DNA of 64,000 nucleotides. Source: Dimorphilus gyrociliatus. Its lineage: Eukaryota; Annelida; Polychaeta; Dinophilidae. The stretch lies in contig CAJFCJ010000019.1 of NCBI GenBank assembly GCA_904063045.1, positions 3,416,684 through 3,480,683 of the forward strand, in the 5' to 3' direction. The notes beneath the pieces were generated by a model. That model searched no databases. It had not been told where the DNA came from and was given only the letters and a program-made list of their open reading frames with translations. Positions 50,293 to 63,412 of the stretch are shown piece after piece. The position numbers were made by a program, and so were the translations under genes. The number at the start of each line of letters is the position of its first letter. Positions within the stretch are counted from its first letter, which is position 1.

Positions 50293-51285
50293 TAACAATG
50301 ATAATGCCAATGGAGGAACTGAGGCACAAGAAAGTAGTCGATAATTTTGTCTAAAAACATCCCTACCCATAACTAAAAACAATATTATTCTATTCACTGG
50401 ACAGGTTACACACCTTTGCTTCGTCTAATCGACCTAAAGCTTTTAATAGATTACCCAAATCAGATCTAACGCAGTACAAGTCCTGAAAAAATTATGTAAT
50501 TTTTTAAAAGTTAAACACATTCAATGAAAAATAACTTACGGGGTTGTATCTCAAAGCCGTACAATAACATTGTACTGCTTGTTCCATGTCACCAGCGGCC
50601 ACCAGAGCTGCAGCTAGATTTATATAACCATCAATGAAGTCAGGTTTAAGGCGTACGGCATGTCTATAGTTCTCCAGTGCTTCTTGTAGTTTATCTTTTT
50701 CCTTGTAAACATTACCCAAATTACTGTAGGCTTCAGCAAGCATAGGGTTTTGTTTTATAGCCAACTGACTAAAATATGCCGACCTGTAAACAAGAAAATT
50801 GAGTTTCTTAAGCAATAAAAGTCAGGCACTCTATATTCGTACTTGTCTAGTCGTCGACATTGAAAATGAATTGATGAGAGAAGGAGGAGCACCCCGGTAT
50901 TTTCTGCATCTTGACGAAAAAGCATCATACAATGAGCTTCTGCATTCTCATAATCTCCCATTTGATACTCTCTATGTGCTAGTTCAGCTAGAGCTGTAGA
51001 ATCATTTTATTTATTTTACGATTTGGATAAATCTTATCTTATACTAATTTCCTAAGCTCTTTCAATCTCTTTCAAAGCTTTTAATTTAAAATTTCATAAG
51101 ATTCTTAACCAAAAGAAGTTCCCTGATAAACTTGACGGTTTTCGACAACAAAGACGCTCTCACGATTCATAATAATTTTACACTTTGCACGTTTTTATAC
51201 CAACAATAATAAAATAAACACGTTCAAAACTTTAATACTTACAAGCTGCGTCGGTAACCTGTGCTATATCGTCTGGATGACCCAT
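46601..51285 (-). CDS. OGT: UDP-GlcNAc:protein O-GlcNAc transferase
   Basis: Exons: 51243-51285, 50843-50993, 50540-50783, 50414-50482, 49148-49264, then two more reaching the large terminal exon 46601 to about 48771. The N-terminal superhelix has some 12-13 TPR repeats ([81 protein letters not shown]). Two GT41 catalytic lobes follow: [20 protein letters not shown] with the active-site His, [71 protein letters not shown] and [18 protein letters not shown]. It is extremely similar to human OGT. It adds O-linked GlcNAc to nuclear and cytosolic proteins. The intron between exons 4 and 5 (49265-50413) is over ten times longer than the rest. Confidence 0.97.
49310..49560. repeat. CpG-rich foldback segment inside the long OGT intron
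   Basis: About 250 bases much richer in G+C and CpG than all surrounding DNA, with many GCG/CGC words. It is centred on a perfect 12-bp inverted repeat (CGTTTACCAACT at 49393-49404 and its complement at 49438-49449) with a 33-nt AT-rich spacer. The CpG-rich arms on either side share imperfect complementary words (TGCGCAC and GTGCGCA). No ORF. It may be a foldback/MITE-like insertion or a structured intronic RNA. Confidence 0.5.
50254..50290. repeat. (TA)n microsatellite in the OGT intron
   Basis: A pure TA tract of about 37 nt, preceded from 50186 by broken TA/TG repeats. It lies in the same long intron as the CpG-rich segment. Confidence 0.85.
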
Positions 51286-53996
<2,711 letters not shown>

Positions 53997-54196
53997 ATGG
54001 TTTAAACTGAAATATATCAATTACGTTATCACTAAGCAACAGTGTTTGTAATCAATTTAGACGCCACAATCGATTGGCGCTACTCGTTGTCCTCTTACAA
54101 GACCTATACAAACAAACGGCGAAAAATTAATCTTTAATTCTAAATAGTCGGACATATGTAAGAAGGAAATTCAATTATTAATTTATTGTTTCAACG

Positions 54197-55139
54197 ATGA
54201 TAAGAGTATCAAAATCAGTCTTCCTTTTCACTATCTTCTTTCAATTATTCTTAATAAGTGGTAAGTGTTATATTTATTCTATTTAGCAGCTTTTATTACG
54301 TTCAGCCATTTATAGAAGCAAGCACTGAAAAAGCTTGTGACGGATTAATTGCTGAAGAAATAGCTAGACCCCAACATGGGTATCTATATTCTCAAGGCTA
54401 TCTTACTCAAGAATATTATCCGAAGTATTCTAAATAAAGCTAATTTAAGTTGTATAAATACTAAATCCCATTTTAAAATATGAACAGTAAAGCGTTGTGT
54501 AGATGGGCAGTTTCGGCTGAAAAAGATTACGAAATTGTAAAGTTTCGGCTTGTCAATACAACAATACGAAGAAGTGCTACTTGTAGTGAAGACTATGTCG
54601 AGGTAAAAGATGGTCGAACATTATGGTCAAGAAGCATAAAGAGGTGGTGTGGTGAACAACTTATAACGGATACTGTTACATCTTCCGGTCCGAAAATTCT
54701 TGTAACTTTTCGAACGAACAATAAATATCAAGATAAAGGATTCATATTTGAATATTGGAGTGAACCTAAAGGTGTGTATCATCTTTTACTGCTAGGACAA
54801 TTAAAGAATTTTTGTTCTTTTACAGCTATAACTACGTATGTTAAAGCGGAGATGACTATCGTCACTTATATACTCTTTGCCCTGTTTATAATCACGACAA
54901 GCTTTATAGTAATCTCGGCGATTATTCTTTACATTATAACAAATAAGAGGAAAAAAATCCTAAAGAAAACCTTCACCGGTAATGTTCTACCAGAGTCAAA
55001 AATTGAGCGTCGATCAGCAATGGGCAACAAAGATACGAATGGTTACGCTCTTTCTCCAAACAACGAGACTAAAGTAACACCTCGAATGGTCAAAACCGAA
55101 GTTGACCCTTGTCCCAAGCCAGCAACATCAGCCGTTTAA
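54197..55139 (+). CDS. Single-CUB-domain type I membrane protein
   Basis: Four exons: 54197-54260, 54316-54424, 54488-54771 and 54826-55139. They give 256 residues. A signal peptide (residues 1 to about 20, FLFTIFFQLFLIS) precedes one CUB domain: ACDGLIAEEI, GYLYSQGYLTQEYYPNKALCRW, CSEDYVEVKDG, KRWCGE, SGPKILVTFRTN and KGFIFEYW. The four CUB cysteines are present. A membrane helix follows (IVTYILFALFIITTSFIVISAIILYII), then a basic stop-transfer and a roughly 65-residue cytoplasmic tail rich in Pro, Thr and Lys. CUB domains mediate extracellular protein binding. I cannot assign it to a named receptor family. It lies about 200 bp after ALG8 on the same strand. Confidence 0.85.
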
Positions 55140-56208
55140 ATAGAAATTGGATTTCCTGACCTGTGATAGATATAATCTATATGCAAATATATTAAAACCT
55201 ATAGTTATATAGCGCATAAAAACAGAGATTGGTTTAAAGAATGGGTTTAGGTTGAAGAGCAAAAATTAATACCTAAACCTGTATTTAATTGCTGTTGAAA
55301 AAAAAACTCTGCTTAAACATTGCAGCCTACTTTTAATGGTTATATTTAACGTTAATCGTAGTTTGTACACGAATACCTTCCATGCTATTATACTATGTAA
55401 TCGAATAAATATAATATTTCATTATATATCTCATTAAGTGTCTTTAAACAGTAAAATAGTGGATATAACTACATTAAAATGTTAAGAATTGTAATACGAT
55501 TTTCTTTACTTTTCTCAGAATTTTTTTTTAATCCTCTCCATTGAAATAGCTAAGTAAAAGAGCAGAACAGAACTGTACACAGGCTTAATTTATTACTTAT
55601 ATTACAGTTTGATTTGAATAGAGAAATCAATTAAATTTATTATTTTATAGACGAAATTTATGAAAAGCAGGAAAGAAAGTTGAACAACAATAAAACCTCT
55701 GTTTAAAACCAAATTTTTCCCATTTGCATACTATCTCTACTCCTTATCCGTTAGGTAGCGCTCAAGGGTTACCTTTTAATATTCGTAATGGAAAGAGTTT
55801 AAACAATCATGATTTCGACTTGAAGGTTACTTTCTAACTATTTCCGGTTGATTGCTCAGGGTGTTTTATTCGAATAATTTATGCTTAAAGGATTGGAATT
55901 TGAAAAATATGGGTAGGTTCTTCAACCTAACATTGAAATAATGCATGTGAGAAATGTCATTTCTTTCAATCTTCTATCATAAAAAAGATTGTCAGATAAA
56001 TGGGCAGACACCTAACATAGAGAAAAGCATATTCTGCTTTCAATCAGAATTTCCTAAGCTGCACTGGTATGCGTAAACATAACTAGGCCTACTTTTACAC
56101 TTCTGTATCGCTTTCCAGTTCTCGCTTATCAGCTGCACCTTGCAGTGCATAGGTCTGGAATATTTTAACTGTGAAAATTTACAGAATTACGAGTTTTCTG
56201 GTTATAGT
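55140..56208. other. Intergenic gap, CUB gene to CD225-like gene
   Basis: About 1.07 kb, AT-rich, with an AATAAA (about 55403) that could end the CUB transcript. An open frame reaches upstream of 56209 to about 56140 but has no ATG; it may be a partial upstream exon. Nothing else seen. Confidence 0.45.
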
Positions 56209-56655
56209 ATGGATAATATAACTTATCTGCAAAACACGGAATATCCAAGTTCTCTAGAAAGGACAAGTCAACGAAAGCCAGCTGATATTTATACATCGCA
56301 TTTGAGTGTTAAAGAAAGAGCTTACGTCGAAGTACAAACTCCGTTAGTAACTCCATTCCCTACGTTGGATGATGAAGAGCCAAAATTAAAAGAAGAAGTT
56401 ACTTGGAGATATGTTCCAAATAGACATAGTTACTTTGCATTTGCCATAATAGTGGCTATCTTTTTTAATTGCCCATTGGGGATTCTGGCTGCTTGGATGA
56501 GTGTCAGTTCAGCTAAAAAAAGGATGAACGGAGAAAAGTATGCTGCAGCGAAAAGGGCAAAGTTGTCGTTGTGTATATCTCTTTTGGGAATATTTATTAG
56601 TAGCATAACTGTTGTGCTTCTATTATACTTTTATATTCGTAATAATCCAAAGTGA
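56209..56655 (+). CDS. CD225/dispanin-family two-helix membrane protein
   Basis: A single ORF of 148 residues from the ATG at 56209. A polar N-terminal half rich in Thr, Glu and Pro is followed by a hairpin of two hydrophobic segments. The first ends in the family-type FNCPLGILAAWMSVSSAKK. A basic loop follows, with an A-x-K-R-A motif (EKYAAAKRAKLSLCISLLG). The second helix runs ITVVLLLYFYI. This order (first helix, Pro-Leu-Gly-Ile-Leu-Ala, basic loop with AKRA, second helix) is that of the CD225 domain found in SYNDIG, PRRT2, TRARG1 and IFITM proteins. The specific function is unknown. The frame is open upstream without ATG, so a small 5' exon cannot be excluded. Confidence 0.75.
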   Translation: MDNITYLQNTEYPSSLERTSQRKPADIYTSHLSVKERAYVEVQTPLVTPFPTLDDEEPKLKEEVTWRYVPNRHSYFAFAIIVAIFFNCPLGILAAWMSVSSAKKRMNGEKYAAAKRAKLSLCISLLGIFISSITVVLLLYFYIRNNPK

Positions 56656-57633
56656 TTCGAGTGTGCTGTGATTCTTTTATTAATGGAGAGACCAAGCTCT
56701 CTATTTCATCATTCTTTATTACTTTCTAGAATAATTTACATTTTTCTCATTGGCGAAAATATTTTATACGTGAAGAATGAAGAGAACTTTTGTTTCTATA
56801 TATAGTTTAGATTATTGTCAATTATATTTAAATAATTTAGAGCAAAAGGAAAGTTGTAGGTAAATGACTATTTTTATTAACTGATGTTAAATTTTTGTTG
56901 CTATTCAACGTGTACCAACTGTGCTCTTTTCTCTTTCCCTTTCTCACTTTTATGTTCGTATATACGTATATACGTATATACGTATATACGCAGCTAATGT
57001 GTAAGCATGCACTTCAATGCTATACCTCTCTCTTCCTCTGCTGCCCTCCCCCCTTCCTCTCTCTGTCTCTCTCTATCTTTTCTTTTTTTCTCTATCTGTT
57101 CTTTTCATTTTCTCATTCGTTCCCCTCTCCCTTTCCCTTCTCCCTCCACTCTCTGTTTTCATTCTTTCATATTTTCGCTCAATCAAAAATTAATTTGTAC
57201 TCATTTATGCTTTGTTCTTTTCAAGCCAGCGGAATAGAAAACGCACTTTACTACATATGTTACAAAGAGAGATCCCGTATACTCTTTATTAATTATAATT
57301 TAGATAAAAAATTTTCTATTTAAAAGTCAAACAATTTTTTATTTGGAAGTTAACAACACTTTTTTTGTGTCAGTTTAATAGTTCATAGGAAGAGAATAGA
57401 ACGTTATAAACATTTATTCTTATCAGTTCTTTTTTATTTGTTCTTTATTTTTTTACAAACTAAATATCATTTAAAATATTTATTCTTTAACTTAAAAGGA
57501 GGAAGATGAATTGAAATCTTCTTTGAAAAAGCTCGATTTTAGAAAAATTTTGTTCTATTCTTTATTTTCAAACTGAAATCAAGAGTACCATTCTATTTAA
57601 TTTCTCTTATCCTTACTTCTCTGCATAAGATTC
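56656..57633. other. Convergent intergenic gap with simple repeats
   Basis: About 980 bases. It contains a period-8 tandem repeat (56957-56990) and a roughly 160-nt pyrimidine-rich tract (57020-57180, mostly CT/CTT). No gene recognised; reading frames over the CT tract are low complexity. Confidence 0.6.
56957..56990. repeat. (CGTATATA)4 tandem repeat
   Basis: Four perfect copies of an 8-bp unit CGTATATA plus a final CG. The unit is itself nearly palindromic. Confidence 0.9.
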
Positions 57634-58020
57634 TTAATCTGAATGATTAGAATTGTTCATAATATATCTATTGTTTGAACCGTTAAAATTTGAAGTGTTA
57701 TTGTTTGTCAAACAACAACAAATAACGCAACAGCAAGGATATTTGCAACACTTTAAGCAAGGTGGAGAACAAGTAGGGCAAATACAACGTCCCGGAGGTA
57801 GGCAGAGAATGCAAGATGTACAGGGTACACAGCAAGGTCTGGGAGAGCAGGGAGGTGGATAAAATGGTTGTGGAAAACAATTTGATTGCGCTTCCATCAC
57901 AGCTGATTGATAAGCAGTACAAATATTTTTAGCTCTAACTCCAATTGTCTTTCCAGTAAAGTATGGGCTTGTTCTAGCCCAGGATGAGGAATCTATATCG
58001 TTATTCCTATGTCCAGACAT
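57634..58020 (-). CDS. Small cysteine- and proline-rich protein, unrecognised
   Basis: One ORF of 128 residues. Residues 1-45 are polar and ordinary (RTSPYFTGKTIGVRAKN). Residues about 48-103 hold nearly all of about 20 cysteines, interleaved with Pro (PPPCSPRPCCVPCTSC, PTCSPPCLKCCKYPCCC). The tail is Asn/Ser-rich. No signal peptide or hydrophobic helix is evident, so a secreted toxin-like or mucus protein is not indicated. Cys pairs and triplets resemble palmitoylated or metal-binding cytosolic Cys-rich proteins, but that is only a likeness. The ATG at 58020 is the first in frame. I do not know the family. Confidence 0.6.
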   Translation of the reverse strand: MSGHRNNDIDSSSWARTSPYFTGKTIGVRAKNICTAYQSAVMEAQSNCFPQPFYPPPCSPRPCCVPCTSCILCLPPGRCICPTCSPPCLKCCKYPCCCVICCCLTNNNTSNFNGSNNRYIMNNSNHSD

Positions 58021-59352
58021 GTACTCCGTTTTCTTTTTATAATAATATCAAAGTAGTAACAACGATTAAAAGATTTTTATGTGCCTTGCACGCGCTTTTG
58101 TATTCTAATTCTTTTTGTTCTTTTTGATATGATTTCTTAAAATATTTTGATAATAAAAAGGTCTTAATTCTAAAATATTATCTTATTTTATTATATTCTT
58201 ATTATTATTATTATTATTATTACAGAAACTCTTATGATAATTTTAAATCTTTTTATATGAAGTCATAGTTTAATTTACTGTATTTATTGATTCGTAATGA
58301 AGAATTTCCCCAGTCACTATATATAAATTAATTGTCTAATTTTCTTTTAACTAAATTTAGCACATTCTCTATAAAGTTCTATTAAAAATATAGGAAAGTT
58401 TATTTTATTTAATTCTTGTCAACTTAACACCTAAATTGATAAACTAATTAAACTCACCTATCCAAATTGCCAAAAAATCGAATACTATACACTTATAATG
58501 TATTTTTTATTGTCTTATTGACTGGATAATTTGGAAAGAAATTTTTAATGTCAAAGAGCAAATTCTTAAATACGAAACATTTAAAAGATTATAAAAAAGT
58601 ATTAGATTATACGTTAAGAATCTTCAATGTTTAATGCATCATCCATGAACTGCAAATTGATTAAGGAAGTGCTAATTAATTCAATTTGCTGACTTAAAAG
58701 TTAATTGTAGGCTTAGTGATAATATATAACATTGATGAACGTATAATCTTACAGTAAAGTTTGATCCTATATTTATAGCTCGCGCACTAGGTGGTTCAGG
58801 TAAAATATCAGTATAAACTATCAAAATACCCGACTACTGTATGTAGATCTGGTTTGTTTTCAAATTTTTTTAGATATATTTTTTTATTCGGCACATAGAT
58901 AACAACTTAACACAAGACTTTCTGTAATAAATGAAACAAAGAATAAATTTTCCGAATTTGATTTTAAATATTCCGAAATAAGTATAACGCTTTAAGCAAC
59001 TTATGAATCATTTCTTGCCAGAAGTCAAACATATAGAGTGCTATTAAGGGTCTAAGGAAATATACAAGGGATTTTTCGATGGATGTATGAAAAAGCTGTT
59101 AATGGCCAATGGCGATCTTTTTTTCACAACTACGGATGCCATAATTCATTGACTTTGCGTCAAAAGTTTGTGAAGCGCCATCTTTAGGAAACATTTGTTG
59201 CCAATTGTTTTCCTAATCCACTCAGTTTAAGATAAGAAATTGTTTAAGCTTTATGCCTCTATAGATAAGCCAGTAATATTTTTTTTTTTGTAAGCAAAGG
59301 GCACAGAATCATTGATCTCTTAATACTGGTCAGATATTCAGTAGAATAGATG
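58021..59352. other. Large intergenic gap with an ATT repeat
   Basis: About 1.33 kb, AT-rich, between the cysteine-rich gene start and the importin-4 stop. A pure (ATT)n tract lies at about 58199-58222. A less AT-rich 120-nt stretch near 59090-59210 has no open frame. No gene or RNA recognised. Confidence 0.5.
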
Positions 59353-62300
59353 TTAGTTCAAATGTTTGCGAAGCCTTGGGAATTGTTGATGCAAACTTTC
59401 TAAGATTGTAGGGTTGTTCTTTCCCATAGCATTTAAGAGAAAAATAACCGCCGCTTTTCCTTCCTCATTCATGTCTTCATTTTCAAAGAAAGTTGGTAAG
59501 ACTGGGGCTAGCTCCTCAAAATGTGGAAGTACCGAGTTTGCTCTTTGACATATTCTAGCCAAGCATATGACGCAAGTATTATTTTCCACTGGATCGTCTT
59601 CCAAAGGCAATGATGAAACAATAGTTTTAATAACAGAATCCAGAGGTAAGCAGTCGCCGATTTTCGAAGCTACTCTAGCCAAGGCTGCGACTATTTGGTC
59701 TTTGCATCTGGGATTAGATTCGTTTTGTAGCAAAGAAGACAATGTTGAATATATTTCTTGATTAATAGCGGGCCCCAAGTTTCCGTAAAGTACCAGCAAG
59801 CCAAGACCATAAATAGCATTATTACGAACGTCGGTGTCGTTGTCAGAGGCCGATGACAAAAAGCTGTCTTTGGCAGCAAGTACAAGCTTTTCAAGATTTG
59901 CTGAAGTTTTACCCTCTCTTTCCAATTTCCTTCCCAAAGTTTCAATACTTTCGGCTATACATCCTATTGCAAAAGCTTTCTCTTCATTCATATTTTGGGA
60001 CTTCATGTATTTATCAAATAGAGTGCTTAAGCTAGCAAAATAGCTAAGAAAAGTATCGACGTCTAAATGCTCAGCAAGAGCTGGTAGTATTTCTCCAGCA
60101 GTTTCCAGGAGTAACTCGTCGTCTTCTTCCTCTTCTTCATCATCTTCTGTCTCTAAATCAATCACTTGACAAGGAAGTTTTACACGTAATACATTTCTAA
60201 CAAGATTTAAGGATGTATCTGTAATTCTTTGATCTCCAACCAAAATTTGTCCTGCATTCTTGATTAAATAGGCGTAGGAAGAGAGCGCAGTAGTAACAAG
60301 AGTCTTCTCCTTTTGGTTGTTGATTGTTTCCGTGAGGCATGTGACAACCTCCATGCATAGTACTCTAACTGCATTTTGAGAGCTTTCATCTCCACCGAGT
60401 TTGGAAGCTGCAACAGCCAACTTACTTATGGATTCGATGGCAGCCTTCTGAACAAACATGTGATTTGACTTAGTTAGATCACGTATAATTTTAAAACTTT
60501 TCTCCAAATAAGGAGCAAACAGAGGGCCAGTAGATTCAGCAATATCGGCTAGATTGATGCAGGCATCCTCTTTTTCATCTAAATATGGGTTTTCGACATC
60601 AGTAAGTTCGTCGTCATCATAATCCTCCTCCATAGTTTCAATTTCTTTCTCCAAATCTGCCAGAGAACTCATGGTATTTTCCATGCCTTTACCAGGTCTA
60701 TTCATTCCTTCTTGACTATTAAGTGCTATGATCATTGACTGAACAACACGTTCTAAATAACCAACTGGGAAAGATGTTTTAAGACATTTAGCGATTGATG
60801 CCCAAAGACCATGGATAGCTCTTCTTTGATCCGGATCTGAAGCTGTTGATTCGATTTCAAAAGCAATCCGAGCAGACTGCTCAATAATTGCCCTGTCATC
60901 TTCGCCTAGAACATTCCTCACAATTAAGCTAAGGGTTTCGATAGCTTGTGCTTGACTTCTTATTTGCTCTTCACTTCTGACAGAAGGTGCAAAATAACTC
61001 TGAAGATAATGTAGAATCTTCTCTACAAAAGGTGCTAGATTTTTTCCAGCTGTTGCCGAAACTGCTCCAAGGGAACTAAAAACGTAGGTTCGAACTGAAT
61101 CTGATAGCGATGGTATTTGTAATACCGATAATAAGGTATTGGTTACAGACTCCACATATGGAGAAAACTTTTGCTGCGACATATTTTCGCAAAATGTTTC
61201 AATAGCATAAAATACTTTACTGTGGGCTCGAAGGCTATCAGAAGTCAACTTCCCCGATATCTTTTGGGGATCAATTAAAGATAGTAGAAAAGGAATAATA
61301 TCTGAAGCATGATTACTTATATCTGGTTGAAGACAGAGGCACATTTGACCGAGCATAAACATAGCTCCATTTTTAACACTTTGAACCGTATCATTAACAG
61401 CTTGAGAAGTAACTCGCATTAACGATTGGAGATGCCTTTTTCTAACATATTCTGAATTTCCTTCAACGGCAAGGGCTAAAGTTATAAGTGCTGTCCTACG
61501 CTGTATAGGATCTTCCGATGCAAGCATTGGCTCCACTCTCTCAAGTATTGCAGGCATTAATTGGTTACTAGGTAAATTATTGCACATTGATAGAACTAGC
61601 TGTATAGACATAAACAAAAAGATTAAAAGCTTAATTGGTAAACGAACAGAAATATGTATTTTAGTAAGTATCCTAATTCTAACAATCTTTACCGAGGATA
61701 TTGCATAATCCATGCTACTTATATCTTCTGAATTAGATTTAAATAACTTATCCTTTAAGAAATGCTATCAATTCAACTGAGTGATTTAAAAACTTAAAAC
61801 TTACCACTGCCGTTTCCCTAGGCAATACATTTTCATCATCGTCGTCATCAGGGTCAACTTCACCCATTATTTTCATAGCTGCATCCAACAGGCTATCCAT
61901 TAATTTTTGCTTAACGACAAGCTTTTTCTTTCTCTAGATAGATTTGAAAATAAATATAATTTAGCATAAGAATAATGTACGCTCATTCATCAGCTACCTT
62001 AACAATCCAGGATAAATAAGTTGCAGCTCTAGCTCTTAAACTTTCGTCCAAACTCTGATTATTCATTATTCCGAATAAAAGTTCAAAAATTGAACCAATA
62101 AAGGGCTGTATTATTGGAACTTCATATTCAAATAAATCATCGAAAACTTCAAGAGATTCTAAAGCCATAGTTTCGTCCGTTTCGATTAATTTGTTAATTA
62201 CTCTAATTATTTCTGGAATAAGGGCTCTAAACTTTTTCTGCAATAAGACATGAGTTATTTAAATGTTTCGACGTTGGTTGTACTTAACTAGGCAGTCACT

Positions 62301-63138
62301 TTCCACGTTTACGACAAGGTGTTGAGCTGTTCTGAAAAATAAACAACTTATACTATAAAACAGACCAGTTCGCTACTCTTCGCTACCACTGATAAAATGC
62401 TTCCTATTCTAATTATCAGACAAATTTATAAAACAAAATCATGGCCAAATAAATAAATTCAACTTGCTTGATAGTGTAGAAAAGAATTCCTGGTTCAGCA
62501 TCCTTTAATCTTTCGTTACAAAGTGATATTAATGTAGGCATTAGAGGGAGCAAGCTATCCGTTGCATAATCTGCCACCAAACTCAAAACCCACATTCCTA
62601 GTTCTCTAATGTTAGCAGCTGAGTTAGAGCAAGCTTCATGGAAGAAGTTCATCAACTCTGGCCAATCATGTTCATTTACTCCGAATCTAGCAATGCTACC
62701 AATTAAGGCAACAAGAGACTTTTTGACAGGCTTTCTAAAAAGAAAAGGAACAGTAAAGTGAATGTCAGAAAGCTGTAAGGCAAGCTTACGTGTTTTCAGT
62801 ACAGACGAGTTGAATTGTATCTTTTCTGAGGATAGATTTAATATCACAGTGCATTGAGTGCCACTTTTCTTCTTTTGCCACGCATTTTCTCAGCAATATG
62901 CAAGCATATTGACGTATACCATCATTTTGATGTCGAAGAAGAGAGCAAAGAGCGCTAACTCCTTCCTGTGTGTCAATAGCCTTTGATATTTGCCTAGAAA
63001 TCTGAAAAGCAGAAGACCACGTGTAGCCGGCTATCATAAAAACTTGACAAAAAAACATTTAAATCTTACTTCATATATATGGGCATTGTCACCACTAAGT
63101 ATTTGTAACAAGAGTTTCTCCAATAGTTCTGCTGCCAT
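59353..63138 (-). CDS. IPO4: Importin-4 (karyopherin beta family)
   Basis: A gene of about eight exons; ATG at 63138, stop at 59353-59355. It is a HEAT-repeat solenoid. MAAELLEKLLLQILSGDN is the N-terminal first helix and leads to KWHSMHCDIKSILRK and VALIGSIARFGVNEHDWPEL. Later blocks typical of IPO4 are LERVEPMLASEDPIQRRTAL, SVKNGAMFMLGQMCLCLQPD, the acidic loop followed by NPYLDEKEDACINLADIAE, the second acidic stretch (TEDDEEEEEDDELLLETAGE), AEHLDVDTFLSYFASL and NNAIYGLGLLVLYGNLGP. Importin-4 carries histones H3/H4 (with ASF1), some ribosomal proteins and the vitamin D receptor into the nucleus. The start of exon 61667-61730 is inferred from a CTATACAG acceptor that removes an otherwise odd hydrophobic stretch. 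Confidence 0.9.
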
Positions 63139-63412
63139 TTTCTAATACTTATTTTGTTTCAAATCCGTAGGAACGTCAAAAATGACATCATTTACGATTT
63201 TATCCCTTGTATATAGGTGGCATTAGTTTTTGCACCAACTTCCGTCGTCTGCTTCGTACGACTGCAGAGTGTATAGAGAAACTCCACTCGGTTTCAATGA
63301 GCAGCTTAATTCCGTTCTGCTAGTATATCATTGTCGTTAAGTCTTAAAAGTTTAATTGTTTGGAATTATCTATATACTTCATTAGTAACTCGTCTATAGC
63401 AGATGTCAGACA
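63139..63412. promoter_or_regulatory. Short divergent promoter region, IPO4 and DUF547 gene
   Basis: 274 bp between divergent start codons, somewhat less AT-rich than most gaps. The call rests on position only; no motif stands out. Confidence 0.35.

Noticed and set aside
50148-50397. Two overlapping minus-strand ORFs rich in Tyr-Ile repeats
   Set aside because: They translate the TA microsatellite of the OGT intron and have no coding character.
56895-57323. Plus-strand ORF rich in Ser, Leu and Phe
   Set aside because: Low-complexity translation of the pyrimidine-rich tract; no conserved motif.
57653-57862. Gln/Gly-rich plus-strand ORF
   Set aside because: Antisense of the cysteine-rich gene; the Gln runs come from reversed Cys codons.
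61621-61713. Hydrophobic stretch in the importin-4 frame suggesting a membrane segment
   Set aside because: It is a short intron (GTAAAG...CTATACAG); its removal restores a normal HEAT-repeat sequence.
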